The notes under the pieces: generated by a model
The model's input: only the letters and a program-made list of their open reading frames with translations
Database searches by the model: none
Told to the model about the DNA's origin: nothing
Assembly (NCBI GenBank): GCA_903813345.2
Contig: CAIIXF020000010.1
Span: 14,081,181 to 14,145,180 of the forward strand
DNA from: Owenia fusiformis
Lineage: Eukaryota; Annelida; Polychaeta; Sabellida; Oweniidae
Reading direction: 5' to 3'
DNA: 64,000 nt
In this document: positions 25,188 to 45,613 of the stretch, piece after piece
How the letters are laid out: each line of letters begins with the position of its first letter
Numbering within the stretch: position 1 is the stretch's first letter
Made by a program: the position numbers and the translations under genes

Positions 25188-28100
25188 TATGAGGCCTAAA
25201 ATTGTCTGCTAGTTGGCCAGAGACCAATATTCTAGCAGAATTTGAGAACAGAATCGATTTTTTCGTTCTGCGTAGGGCAAACAATGATTTGAAATCACTT
25301 TCAACCATTCTGTGAGTATAAGAATGGTCATAAGAGGCCCGTGGAGGGTCATGGATGAAAGAGAGCCCTCTGAAATTCCGTCAAAATTGCAGGTTATTTC
25401 TTCATTTTTTGCTAAAATTACATGATTTTCAGGGCCCATATCTCAGTGAAATTGCTACAATGTAGCGATTTTTCATTTTTACAGGCTAGATACACGTGTC
25501 AGGTCGACAGAAACAGTAATCATGTGTGATTTTTAAATTGCTACATTGTAGCAATATTTATTTCAAAATACAGGTGTGAGGGAAACTGCAATTTAGTTAG
25601 ATTTGGGCGAAAATGGCCAAATTTCAGTCAAAATCCTCGGGACACGGGGCCTTTGTCTTAGATTTAGTCAATGATGCAACTCTTAGTAGAAGGTGTGCCA
25701 TATAGGGAATGAAAGCTGTTTGTCAGACGTATCATCTTCTTCAATAAACTCAGAGATAGTCAGGTTAGATTTGTGACGTCACAGTGGCAAAGTTAGACTA
25801 GCATATTTAGACGTATTTGGGGTAGGGCAAATTAACCCTTTCTAGCCTAAATGGATAAATTTTTCACATATTCAGCCAGTTCCGACGTTTTTATGCATTT
25901 TTGAACTAAAAATGATATTTTCTGCCAAAAAAAGTTGCAGAGACAAAAATCAGTGTGATGTCATAACACATTAAGGTATGAGGTTCCATATCCATCCGCC
26001 AAAAGGTATGACCCCTATATAGTCCATTTAAAAACTCGTGGTATTGTTCTAAATAACGCCATAGTTTGCTTCTAGGGTACCTAGTATGCCACTATTTGGT
26101 ATCAAAATAAAGAGGAGGAGTTCAACTTTCATTTGAATTACGAAAATAGCGATGTAGGTCAAAAATAGTTCCGACGTGAAGGTGTTTACTACGCGTTTGC
26201 CCGTCATATCAGAATTGAGGAAGTGGTAGCAAACGCGAGTCACAATAAATGGACGCTGATATCTCAAAAAGTAACCTGACTCCCTATAATTTGATGTAGA
26301 TCAATCGAACCCCTATATGAACAGGTACATTTTGATATATAACACTATGGGGGGTAAGCGTTTTATAGTTGGTCACGAACGCCATATGTGCAAAGTATTG
26401 TTATGAATTTTCGAATTTGGTGTTGGATTACGGAACTCATACCTTAATATGAGGCCTAAAATTGTCTGCTAGTTGGCCAGAGACCAATATTCTAGCAGAA
26501 TTTGAGAACAGAATCGATTTTTTCGTTCTGCGTAGGGCAAACAATGATTTGAAATCACTTTCAACCATTCTGTGAGTATAAGAATGGTCATAAGAGGCCC
26601 GTGGAGGGTCATGGATGAAAGAGAGCCCTCTGAAATTCCGTCAAAATTGCAGGTTATTTCTTCATTTTTTGCTAAAATTACATGATTTTCAGGGCCCATA
26701 TCTCAGTGAAATTGCTACAATGTAGCGATTTTTCATTTTTACAGGCTAGATACACGTGTCAGGTCGACAGAAACAGTAATCATGTGTGATTTTTAAATTG
26801 CTACATTGTAGCAATATTTATTTCAAAATACAGGTGTGAGGGAAACTGCAATTTAGTTAGATTTGGGCGAAAATGGCCAAATTTCAGTCAAAATCCTCGG
26901 GACACGGGGCCTTTGTCTTAGATTTAGTCAATGATGCAACTCTTAGTAGAAGCTGTGCCATATAGGGAATGAAAGCTGTTTGTCAGACGTATCATCTTCT
27001 TCAATAAACTCAGAGATAGTCAGGTTAGATTTGTGACGTCACAGTGGCAAAGTTAGACTAGCATATTTAGACGTATTTGGGGTAGGGCAAATTAACCCTT
27101 TCTAGCCTAAATGGATAAATTTTTCACATATTCAGCCAGTTCCGACGTTTTTATGCATTTTTGAACTAAAAATGATATTTTCTGCCAAAAAAAGTTGCAG
27201 AGACAAAAATCAGTGTGATGTCATAACACATTAATATGAGGCCTAAAATTGTCTGCTAGTTGGCCAGAGACCAATATTCTAGCAGAATTTGAGAACAGAA
27301 TCGATTTTTTCGTTCTGCGTAGGGCAAACAATGATTTGAAATCACTTTCAACCATTCTGTGAGTATAAGAATGGTCATAAGAGGCCCGTGGAGGGTCATG
27401 GATGAAAGAGAGCCCTCTGAAATTCCGTCAAAATTGCAGGTTATTTCTTCATTTTTTGCTAAAATTACATGATTTTCAGGGCCCATATCTCAGTGAAATT
27501 GCTACAATGTAGCGATTTTTCATTTTTACAGGCTAGATACACGTGTCAGGTCGACAGAAACAGTAATCATGTGTGATTTTTAAATTGCTACATTGTAGCA
27601 ATATTTATTTCAAAATACAGGTGTGAGGGAAACTGCAATTTAGTTAGATTTGGGCGAAAATGGCCAAATTTCAGTCAAAATCCTCGGGACACGGGGCCTT
27701 TGTCTTAGATTTAGTCAATGATGCAACTCTTAGTAGAAGGTGTGCCATATAGGGAATGAAAGCTGTTTGTCAGACGTATCATCTTCTTCAATAAACTCAG
27801 AGATAGTCAGGTTAGATTTGTGACGTCACAGTGGCAAAGTTAGACTAGCATATTTAGACGTATTTGGGGTAGGGCAAATTAACCCTTTCTAGCCTAAATG
27901 GATAAATTTTTCACATATTCAGCCAGTTCCGACGTTTTTATGCATTTTTGAACTAAAAATGATATTTTCTGCCAAAAAAAGTTGCAGAGACAAAAATCAG
28001 TGTGATGTCATAACACATTAAGGTATGAGGTTCCATATCCATCCGCCAAAAGGTATGACCCCTATATAGTCCATTTAAAAACTCGTGGTATTGTTCTAAA

Positions 28101-29111
28101 TAACGCCATAGTTTGCTTCTAGGGTACCTAGTATGCCACTATTTGGTATCAAAATAAAGAGGAGGAGTTCAACTTTCATTTGAATTACGAAAATAGCGAT
28201 GTAGGTCAAAAATAGTTCCGACGTGAAGGTGTTTACTACGCGTTTGCCCGTCATATCAGAATTGAGGAAGTGGTAGCAAACGCGAGTCACAATAAATGGA
28301 CGCTGATATCTCAAAAAGTAACCTGACTCCCTATAATTTGATGTAGATCAATCGAACCCCTATATGAACAGGTACATTTTGATATATAACACTATGGGGG
28401 GTAAGCGTTTTATAGTTGGTCACGAACGCCATATGTGCAAAGTATTGTTATGAATTTTCGAATTTGGTGTTGGATTACGGAACTCATACCTTAAGTCAGT
28501 TGGTCTTGGAACTCTGAATTTTTTAAGCATCAAAAGTCAACGTGAAACATCCAACGTAATAGTAACTTTTTGGAAGTTGGAGGTGGCAATATGATAGACA
28601 ATAAGTAAATAGCGATCATTATTATCCATCTACTAATGTAGAATTTGGAATTCAACTCATGACAATTGTATGAATGACGTAAAAATAATTCTGGACTCCT
28701 TATGGGCAATCACATTTCCAATGTGTACTTTATTAAAATACATTGTATTTCATCCATACAATATGATATGATGTGATATGATATAATGTGATATAATAGA
28801 TAGGATATTTATGCATGCCCTAATATAATATGGCAAATTCATGATTTCATAAATCAGGAACAATAACCAGACTTCAAATGTTCACACTTATTAACTTCAG
28901 TATAAATTTCAATATCAATTTCATCTCTATTTATCATGATAACACTGAAGTTATTAACATTTTTGATGATGTAGAAGATCTTATCTAAGTATCTAGCATT
29001 AGACTACATCCAAACTATTTATAAATAAAAAAGATGCAACTACAAAATTAACAAACTGTTGCAGGGAATCTGCCTATTATTATATTATAATGCAAGGCAT
29101 TAACATGCAAA

Positions 29112-29237
29112 ATGTCACCACCTGCCATTTGTTACAGAGACCGAACTCCGAACACCAACCACCATACACCAACTGCTGACTGCCATCACAAAAAAGTTGG
29201 AGACTATAACAATATGTCACTACTTCGGTGGTGACAT
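29112..29237 (-). mobile_element. MITE-like element, 'ATGTCACCACC' family, copy 2
   Basis: The ends ATGTCACCACC and GGTGGTGACAT are inverted repeats. GCCATTTGTTACAGAGACCG and AAAAAAGTTGGAGA mirror the copy at 22973-23062. Confidence 0.68.
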
Positions 29238-29297
29238 AATAAGCCAGATGATTTTATATTCATGATTTCTGTTTATAATATATGACTATATAGACTA

Positions 29298-29514
29298 CAG
29301 AGTGACCCAAAAAGAAGCCCCTAAGATTATCAACATAACAACTATAAAAGGTATCAGTTCAATTCTGAGGTACTTGATCTCTAATTTGTGTGTGATAAAG
29401 TCACACTATAGTTATCATGTAATGCTTTCTTAATACCTGTCCAAAATAAGTTGACATCATTTATAGTTAAGAAATTATTGGTGGTTATTGGGGCCTACTT
29501 TTTGGGCCACCCTG
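29298..29514. mobile_element. Mariner-like MITE with TA target duplication
   Basis: The 25-bp ends start CAGAGTGACCCAAAAAG and finish CTTTTTGGGCCACCCTG, close inverted matches, with TA directly outside on each side (29296-29297 and 29515-29516). The 217 bp between them have no coding capacity. Confidence 0.78.
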
Positions 29515-29907
29515 TAGAAATCACCAGGATTGTATTCCTATTTTATCACATCAAATGACTACAAATGGGTGCAACAAAACCTGCTTTACTTCTTTATAAA
29601 ACAAACATCTAACATCACTAGTTAAACAGATTTTACTCTTAGAAAATAGTGATTTTGTCCTGCTTGTATGTAACTAGAGACATTCAACAAACACTCAGTG
29701 TAACTGAAAATCACCTTATGGTGTTAGGACTTAAAGCACTGAATTGTTCAAGACTTGCTAGTTTTCCAGTGTTCAGGCCCTATCTTACACTATAAAATTT
29801 ATATATTCATTATTTTCACCAATAACCTATAAGTTCAATTCCTCCCATTTCACACTCTTATAAAGTTACATGAACATGCAAAGACTAAGAGGGATATACA
29901 TTATGAT

Positions 29908-30029
29908 GTATATCCACCTGAAAGCAAAGCTATTCAGTTTTGTATATCCACCTGAAAGCTATTCAGTTTTGTATATCCACCTGAAAGCTATTCAGTTTTG
30001 TTTATCTACATGAAAGCTATTCAGTTTTG
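29908..30029 (+). repeat. Tandem repeat, 31-32 bp period, about four units
   Basis: TATATCCACCTGAAAGC followed by TATTCAGTTTTG is repeated. The first unit has an extra AAAGC and the last is mutated (TTATCTACATGAAAGC). Confidence 0.82.
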
Positions 30030-30229
30030 ATTGACCACTCTCTAGCTACATCCATATTGATCCCAGACACATCATTTACAAACCCATTTATACGTATATT
30101 TCACCTACACACATAATGCACAGATACATGAATATTAAACTATGTCCATTTTCAGCTAACGCTATATACAAATATATACAATAGATGGTTATATTGGGGC
30201 TATTTCAGCAATAGGCCCTATCACATATC

Positions 30230-39108
<8,879 letters not shown>

Positions 39109-39116
39109 GTATGCAC

Positions 39117-39495
39117 ATATAAGTGTAACCTGATGAATGCGACCCTCACGTGCCTTCCAAATGATAGTAAATGAAATCCAATGTAACTACATCAGCTTAT
39201 CTTTCCGTCCGATCAACAATAAGTACAGTTATACAAGAAATGTAAATAAACTGAAAATATTCCCCAAAATTTTCTGAATGGGTTGGAATGAATGGTAATA
39301 TAACATATCATAACTTCCGGAAATGACAAGCCATTCAGAAAATTTAGAGGAATATTTTCAGTTCGTTTACATTTCTTGTATAACTGTACTTATTGTTGAT
39401 TGGACGGAAAGATAAGCTGATGTAGTTACATTGGAGTTCGTTTACTACCATTTGGAAGGTATTTGAGGGTCCCATTCATCAGGTAACACTTACAT
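39117..39495. repeat. Long palindrome (foldback element) between the KAT7 and ABHD10-like promoters
   Basis: The arms are about 150 bp. The left arm has TACATCAGCTTATCTTTCCG, ACAATAAGTACAGTTATACA and AGAAATGTAAA. The right arm carries their reverse complements (CGGAAAGATAAGCTGATGTA and so on). The central spacer is about 50-70 bp. The ends GTAACCTGATGAATG and CATTCATCAGGTAAC also pair. Confidence 0.85.
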
Positions 39496-39974
39496 GTCGA
39501 AGTTGAGTTCTTGCTCTTTTTAACATGAAATGCACAGTACAGTCTGAATTTACTCAGTCGAAGGATACAGTCTAAGTCTAGGCCTAGTTTACTCGCTAAA
39601 TAAAATAACTGATGAAGACTGTATTAAAAACGGTTCCAAAGATACTAACGGTATAGTGCTGAAATTAAAAGATGTTGCGTTTTCAAAAGAATATAAGATT
39701 TTGTAAAGTGTGGGCGATAATAGAGATAAATCTGAATGGGAAAAATACAAATTTTGCAGAACATTTATTTCTATTATGAAGGGCTATGGTGTTCATTCAA
39801 CCTTACCTTTCTCTTTGGCATGCTTATATTGTGTGATTTCTTTGATTTTAGACGTTTTTCTCACTCCATTAAAAAGATATTTAGTTTTTTCTGGGGAACA
39901 AAATTCGATAAGAAAAAGCCGGAAATGGCGCGAATGAAAGTAGGTCATGAGACTTTACGAGACTTGTGCGAGAC

Positions 39975-40285
39975 ATGCGAACTTCTGGAATTGGATTTAG
40001 AACTTTTTCACACATTATAACCCGTATTTCGTATAAATACGACAGTATTCTCTTTCCAAAGTGCAAAGGATTTATAGCAACGATGTCCAGTGAACAATTA
40101 ACCTTCTTTGAGCCCATAAAGGGTATGAAAATTGCTTATGAAAAAATGGCGGGACAAGTAGATGTGATGAGTGACATCGGATATCCTGGAATCGTATTTT
40201 GCTCAGGTTTTATGTCGAGTATGGAAGGAACCAAGGCCGTGGCCCTACATAACTTTTGTAAGAAACGTAACCTCAGCTATGTCAG
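39975..40285 (+). CDS. ABHD10: ABHD10-like mitochondrial alpha/beta hydrolase, first exon only
   Basis: From the ATG at 39975 the exon encodes a basic, acid-poor leader (MRTSGIGFRTFSHIITRIS) of the mitochondrial type. The hydrolase start then follows: LTFFEPIKGMKIAYEKMAG, PGIVFCSGFMSSMEGTKAVA and HNFCKKRNLSYVR. The order matches the ABHD10 N-terminus (an AYKKL-type strand, PGxxFxxGxxSxMxGTKA, FCK). The exon ends at GTCAG|GTAAG in phase 2. The nucleophile Ser and the rest of the catalytic triad would be in later exons, none of which is seen. An in-frame Met at 40083 is an alternative start. In vertebrates the enzyme is a mitochondrial esterase and depalmitoylase. Confidence 0.78.
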
Positions 40286-40419
40286 GTAAGATTCACTTTG
40301 TTTATTGTTTTATTGTCCCACTAGATCTAAACGAAGTTTGGAGGGATTTAGAGAACGACTCTGTCCGTCTGTCTGTTCGAAAATCGATTTTCACATGATC
40401 TTAAAAAATACAAATAGAA

Positions 40420-40490
40420 TAATAAGGTAAGTGATGAATAGGTTTCAGGAATATGATAGAATGATAGGTCTAGTGTCAAAAGAGTGAAGT
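40420..40490 (-). repeat. Fragment of a type-C LTR at the left edge of the retroelement cluster
   Basis: AATAAGGTAAGTGATGAATA and AATGATAGGTCTAGTGTCAA match 43525-43600 within LTR C almost exactly. The match stops where LTR B begins. This suggests that the B/C cluster inserted into an older LTR whose other part lies beyond the window (inference). Confidence 0.6.
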
Positions 40491-41745
40491 TATAAAATAC
40501 TAGCCCCGGAGTTATATAATAAGTAGGTAGCTACGACCGGGACTATTAATGAAGCTAGCATTTTATGATTCAATAAATGATCGATGATTGTAAAGACAAA
40601 GGGCGAATTTTATGTCTAGATATTGAAAGACTAAAACAAACCAAAACTCCAAATATTGATAATAATTCACAGATGCAAATCTTTAACTCAAAAGAAGACA
40701 ATGAACAATTTTACCATTCATCTTATTCATTAATTTATTTTACAAACAAAATATTTCACATACCAAAAGCTTACTATTAAAGTATCACTTACAATGAGGA
40801 AATCAATTCTAGTTAATATAAGAGCAAACATCAAAAGCAAAATCTGCAGTCAGGTGAATATCATAAATTCCTTAAAAACCTGAAGCTAAGTTGTTCTTAA
40901 TAATATGAATTGATTCCAATCTTACTATAAATCATCTTTAAATCTCTTCCTTCATAAGGCTTTTAGATTTCTCATGATTCTTTTAGTAAAACAAGATAAT
41001 GAAATAGAAATGGTATAAACTCTCATTAAAAGTAAAAACTGACGCTTACCTCAATAAGTTCAATTCGTTCCTAATTACCTCTTTTAAAATGACCATCTGT
41101 TATTCTGTTCTATTTCAAACCTATCACAGCTTCTGTGCATGTTTGACTTCCAACAGACTATAGAAATAATCAAAGTCTAAAAACATGAAACTTCTATTGT
41201 ACTTTTGACTTCATTTGTCCTCTTATAGAAACTTGAAAGTTCTAAACTTTCATTTTCCATCTTTAGAACACTGAAAGTCCTTTACAATACTTTTCATCTA
41301 AATCAAATTGTTGTTCCCATCATTTACCAGCCAAGATGTGCCCTTGATGATCCGAAATTGCTAACCAAAGAGCTCGTACAATCCTCTCAATTTATACAAG
41401 ACAATTTTCCATTAAAAAGTGATGTCAGTAACAAAATGATGTAGGTACAATAATGACGCTAATACTATACTTAGCATATGACACAATATGACGTACCAAA
41501 AATAAAGCAACGTTTCAACTTTTACAAGGCTAAATGAAATGGATACTCTGACATAGTTAGAACAACTGCATCATGTTTTTATGACTCAAGAGTGTACTTT
41601 ATGAGGTGAAATTGACATCACTTTGCTCAAATCAGCTGACTGCAGTTTTGACTATCTTACTATTCAATTGATACAATATTATTCTAGTATGAATATATGA
41701 TTACTAAGCAATAACTGATTATATTATAATGAGTGGGCCTCTACA
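40491..41745 (-). repeat. LTR type B, left copy (1,255 bp)
   Basis: On the minus strand it starts TGTAGAGGCCCACTC, after a polypurine tract (AAGGGGGTAG, at 41746 onward), and ends GTATTTTATA at 40491. It matches 60878-63022 at better than 99 percent by eye once the 884-bp insertion there is ignored. Terminal bases and tract are shared with LTR types A and C but the interior differs. Confidence 0.82.
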
Positions 41746-43428
41746 CTACCCCCTTCAATAGAAAAATTGTTCGTCCTCGAACAACATGTCTTAATATATA
41801 AGTCCTGTTTGCTTTAGATGTGCTATGCAGTGCAATGCAATACATTGTATGTAATATGATACACTACAATTTTTCTAAACTGTTCTTCAGAGATAAGGAG
41901 CTATAAGCTGATATATGTATGTCTATAACAATTTGTATATACATGTATACATTGTATGTCCATCAGAAGGTTTATATAGTTCTTGGTTTCATAACCCTTA
42001 GTTGAAATGTTCAAAGGTCAGTTTCATTTGCTGGTGCTGAGTATGGTATATTTGAAGTCTCTGCCGATCTATGTAGTCAGATGTAATATTGTTCTTTAGC
42101 TAGCAGAAAATCTCCTTATTGTAGGCGGTATTGTTCTCTCCATCTTTTCTCATGTAGACAACTGGATTTTAGCATCCCATCTGACTTGTGTCAACTTGGA
42201 GGTAGCTCCAACTACAGTATCACTGCATGCTGCACAAAGGACACTGAGATCAACACGGGATCAGTGCTTTGTAGTATGCATTGAACTAGAGTAGACATCC
42301 TTTATACATTCTCATATCGCATTATCGCTACCCAGAGGCCTTCCAAGGGTTCCACCATAAAATGGCAAACCTAAAATTTAATAAGATTCTAACCTCTCTA
42401 TCCTACTTGAAGGGTTTTAAGTATTTCTATGCAAACCCCCCTTAGGATCTTAAGGCATTAATCTTCTTAGGTTACTTAGATTAAGTCATATATAATAACT
42501 TGTCCAACATTAGACCATAGGGTGATCATTCCACCACCCTCTTTCTAATCTATACAAGTCTAATAATATACAATAATATATTGAATATAAGGAATTAAAC
42601 AATACATTCTGTAACAAAATATGAAACTTCTTCAAAACATCAAACTCAACCTGCTTGTTCCAGGTTCTTCACAATTCTCTTTTGATTCATAACTTAATTC
42701 CATGAGATATATTTCTCATATAAAACAAATCTGGTTTCCCTAACAAAAACAACTATTAATCGCCTGTATATTTTACTTCTCTAATCTGAACAAACCAAGT
42801 CTTAAGTGGTTATCTCACCTCCCCCTGATAAAAGGCAGATTCCCTCTGTGAAACTTAATCTGAAAACGGTCTTGCTAAAGCAACAATACATCTATGCCTA
42901 ACAAGTTTATATCTGTTGGCCTTGAAATTCAACACTGTTAAGGTTAAATGAGGATAATTCTCTTGGCCATGAGAACCATAGACATTATAACCTTGTGTTA
43001 ATCCCAATGTAATTCTATACTCCAGATAGCACCATAATGATCAGTAGACTCAGTTTCAGTGCTCAAATTAAAAAAATAGTTAAATTTCCTTACCTCAGGT
43101 TTATCACACACTTCCGGATCAAAAGTTATGACATTGAGAAGTCTAGTCTCTGTCTATATGTAATCAATGATACTAAACTGTACCTCCCAACCCCAAGGTC
43201 TCAAAAGTTAAAGCCTCCTCAGCCTGTCATGCTGAGGAGACTGGGTAGCAATTCCTCAAGGGCAACATCTGACAAAAATTTAAATCTGACCCTTCATTGA
43301 ACACCCTTGCAAATTGTGTGCTATATAACAGACAAGCACAACTGATCATCAATCAAGTATCAACCAAAATTAATAAAAAAGGTCCCTTAAAACAAGGTTT
43401 TAAGAGCATCTCACCAAGCTGCCACCAA
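41746..43428 (-). mobile_element. Internal region Y of a non-autonomous LTR unit, no gag/pol
   Basis: It lies between the polypurine side of LTR B and a primer-binding-like site (CTCACCAAGCTGCCACCA on the plus strand) next to LTR C. Segment 42363-42480 parallels the region upstream of the accessory gene in the full element (acceptor-like TTAAATTTTAG, then GTTTGCCA). I see no long open frame; the accessory gene, if once present, is lost. The part 41746-42722 recurs at 63023-64000. Confidence 0.65.
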
Positions 43429-43716
43429 TATAAAATACTGTCCAAAAACCCGGAAATGAATTGTAAAAATAGGTAGTGTAAGCCAGAACAAAGAGAGATT
43501 GGACTAGTACTTCATAAGAAATTACTAATAAGGTGAGTGATGAATAGGTTTCAGGAATATGATAGAATGATAGGTCTAGTGTCAAAAGGGTGAAGTTACA
43601 GGGTGAAAATATAAACAAACCTACACCAAATACAACACAGCAAGCTAAAAAGAATAAGGGATTAGATACTTAAAATAAACCCACACCAACTACCAACTAA
43701 TAGTAAATCACACAAG
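43429..43716 (-). repeat. LTR type C, left piece, interrupted by the full-length gypsy element
   Basis: It begins TATAAAATACTGTCC after the primer-site-like TGCCACCAA and runs to CACACAAG. LTR A has the same point continuous with AAATATATTC, and that continuation appears at 55518, to the right of the inserted element. CAAG at 43713-43716 is the target duplication. Confidence 0.8.
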
Positions 43717-45443
43717 TATAAAATACCATCCAATAACCCGGAAGTGAATTATAGAAATATAGGTAGCGTGAGCCAGAACAAAGGGAAATTGGACTAGTAC
43801 TTCATAAGAAATTACTAATGAGGTAAGTGATGAATCGGTGTCAGGAATATGATAGAATGATAGGTCTAGTGTAAAAGGGTGAAGTTACAAGGTGAAATAT
43901 AAACCTACACAAATACAACACAGCAAGCTAAAAAGAATAAGGGATTAGGTACTTTAAATATCACCACACCAACTACCAACTAATAGTAAATCACACAAGA
44001 AATATATTCATTCAATAAAGTCTATTCTATTATACTTGCGTTTCATGTCACAACTGAAATATATATGTACAATGCAAATAAATAGTATTTAAATTATATA
44101 GATTATAATTTACATAAATGCTTAGTGTCTTTAAATCTATTAGGATGAAATTAATCTCAATAACGCTGAAATCTGCAGTCTGATAAAATGTCTTCAAAAT
44201 TATGACCGGGATACTACTTCAAATCAGAAGAGAATTGCCAACAACGATCTTGTAATAAAGTTGAATTTTATGCCCTCTATAAATTCAGTCGGGAACTAAT
44301 AGCATGAAAAGTGACGTCAGATATGCGTTAAAAGCCCGAACGAGATTTTGATAAATGGGAAAGAGCTGTGAACTTTCAACCGTCAAAGACTAAGGGTGTT
44401 ATTTTAAACACCAGAGGTGCGAACTCGATGGAATGTGCCCGTAAGGACTTCTTTCAATTACAATCAAGTTCAAGTTCAAGTTAAAAGCTGTCTAGGATAC
44501 AATAATCCACAAAGATGCTCAAGTTTCAATGAATGAATCTAGACTTCAAAAGTGACGTATGTGATCACGTGACTAAGTCGTCTGCTTTCCCCAAAGTTAT
44601 GATTTAATTTGACCAATAATTCCCTTAATTGATAACTCGAATCTCTATTCTGTACTATCTTGAACCTTCCCAGCATATGGGCTTATCGGGACAAACTCCC
44701 AATCTTGTTCAACTGTTACAGACTGCAGATAACACCGTTAGGAAATACGTGCGGGAAAAATGAAAGTTTTGAAATGTTTTCTCAAAGTTCAATTATCGAT
44801 CAATATTACTGTCTTAAATCTCTTCACTCCCTAATGGAATGCTATAGATTTCTATACAGTACTGAAAATCAACTTACCCAAACGCCAACACCCCGTTTTC
44901 CGTCAAAGATCACGTTCATAGCTCAACCGATCAAATCTAAGGATACTGTGCTGTCAGGCTGTAGCGAGTATTTTCCGAATCTTAGGTTCAGCAGTGCAGG
45001 AATTGTTACATTGTATCCGCGAAAGACACTTGTTTATATAGCAACAGATGGACATACGCAATCTTGGAGACGACGTAGGTAAAAATATATGTAATGTTGC
45101 TAAAAATGGGATATTACCAAGGTTTTTAGAGCTACGTAGGGTAGAAAAAAGGGCAGAAAGAGCAGCTTATTTGACAAGAATTATGAGGTAGGGACTGAGA
45201 AAATGATGTCACTTTGAAAAGTGACGCAAAGTTGAGACTGCAAATTCAGCGTTTTACAATGATAAATAGGTTTTTTCTATAAATATACTGGCTCTGATAC
45301 GATGGTCCAGGTCTACGTATTGCAATAATATGATCATGTTAAAGGGACATGATATGGTTAAATACTGATTATAGATATTAAAGGGGCACACACTGATTAA
45401 ATATATTATAATAAAATAGCTATATACAGGGTGGGTCTCTACA
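43717..45443 (-). repeat. 3' LTR of element A (1,727 bp)
   Basis: On the minus strand it starts TGTAGAGACCCACCCTG and ends GGTATTTTATA. It pairs with 53792-55513. It differs, for example, by CTTTCCCCAAAG versus CTTTAAAG and by GTATCCGCG versus GTATCTGCG. Confidence 0.92.
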
Positions 45444-45457
45444 ACTACCCCCCTCTT
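45444..45457 (-). promoter_or_regulatory. Polypurine tract of element A
   Basis: The minus strand reads AAGAGGGGGGTAGT immediately before the LTR start TGTAGAG. This is the second-strand primer position. Confidence 0.8.
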
Positions 45458-45613
45458 AAAAATTCAGGTTTGTCCTCAAACACAAAAGTAGAATCATCAT
45501 TATAACCACCTAATAGCAGCAGTTAATAGTGCTAAAATTACAGAAAACAATATTTCAAAATAAATAACAATGTATTCTGAGCGTTAAAACGCTAGATCAT
45601 CAATCATTATCAT

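Larger units (their letters stand above)
23924..28494. repeat. Higher-order tandem repeat P-Q-Q-P-Q-Q-P, 2,047-bp unit
   Basis: Three copies of module P (23924-24400, 25971-26447, 28018-28494) alternate with pairs of module Q (24401-25187, 25188-25974, 26448-27234, 27235-28021). P repeats every 2,047 bp and Q every 787 bp within a pair. Copies are almost identical by eye. The first Q of each pair has AGAAGCTGTGCC and the second AGAAGGTGTGCC, so the 2,047-bp block duplicated as a whole. Every module border is TTAA. No plausible protein is encoded; the short open frames simply repeat with the array. Confidence 0.9.
28495..30229. other. Intergenic region with small repeats
   Basis: No gene is seen. 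It contains a GATATGAT-type simple stretch near 28762-28800, two inverted-repeat elements and a 32-bp tandem repeat, listed separately. It separates the array from the 3' end of KAT7; part is probably KAT7 3' UTR. Confidence 0.5.

Noticed and set aside
24002-28314. Repeated 72- and 76-codon minus-strand frames in the P and Q modules
   Set aside because: They recur only because the modules are tandem copies. No motif or Met context supports them and they cross no family I recognise.
23924-28494. CRISPR-like or phage-like regularly spaced repeats
   Set aside because: Units are hundreds of bases long, spacerless and in a eukaryotic gene-bearing region.
39710-39937. 75-codon plus-strand frame before the ABHD10-like exon
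   Set aside because: It has no homology, is overlapped by other short frames, and the mitochondrial-type leader at 39975 explains the gene start better.
44660-45082. 140-codon plus-strand open frame inside LTR A, repeated at 54730-55152
   Set aside because: It is antisense to the element and identical in both copies simply because they are LTRs of one insertion. It has no recognisable domain, and the homologous stretch of LTR C is disrupted.
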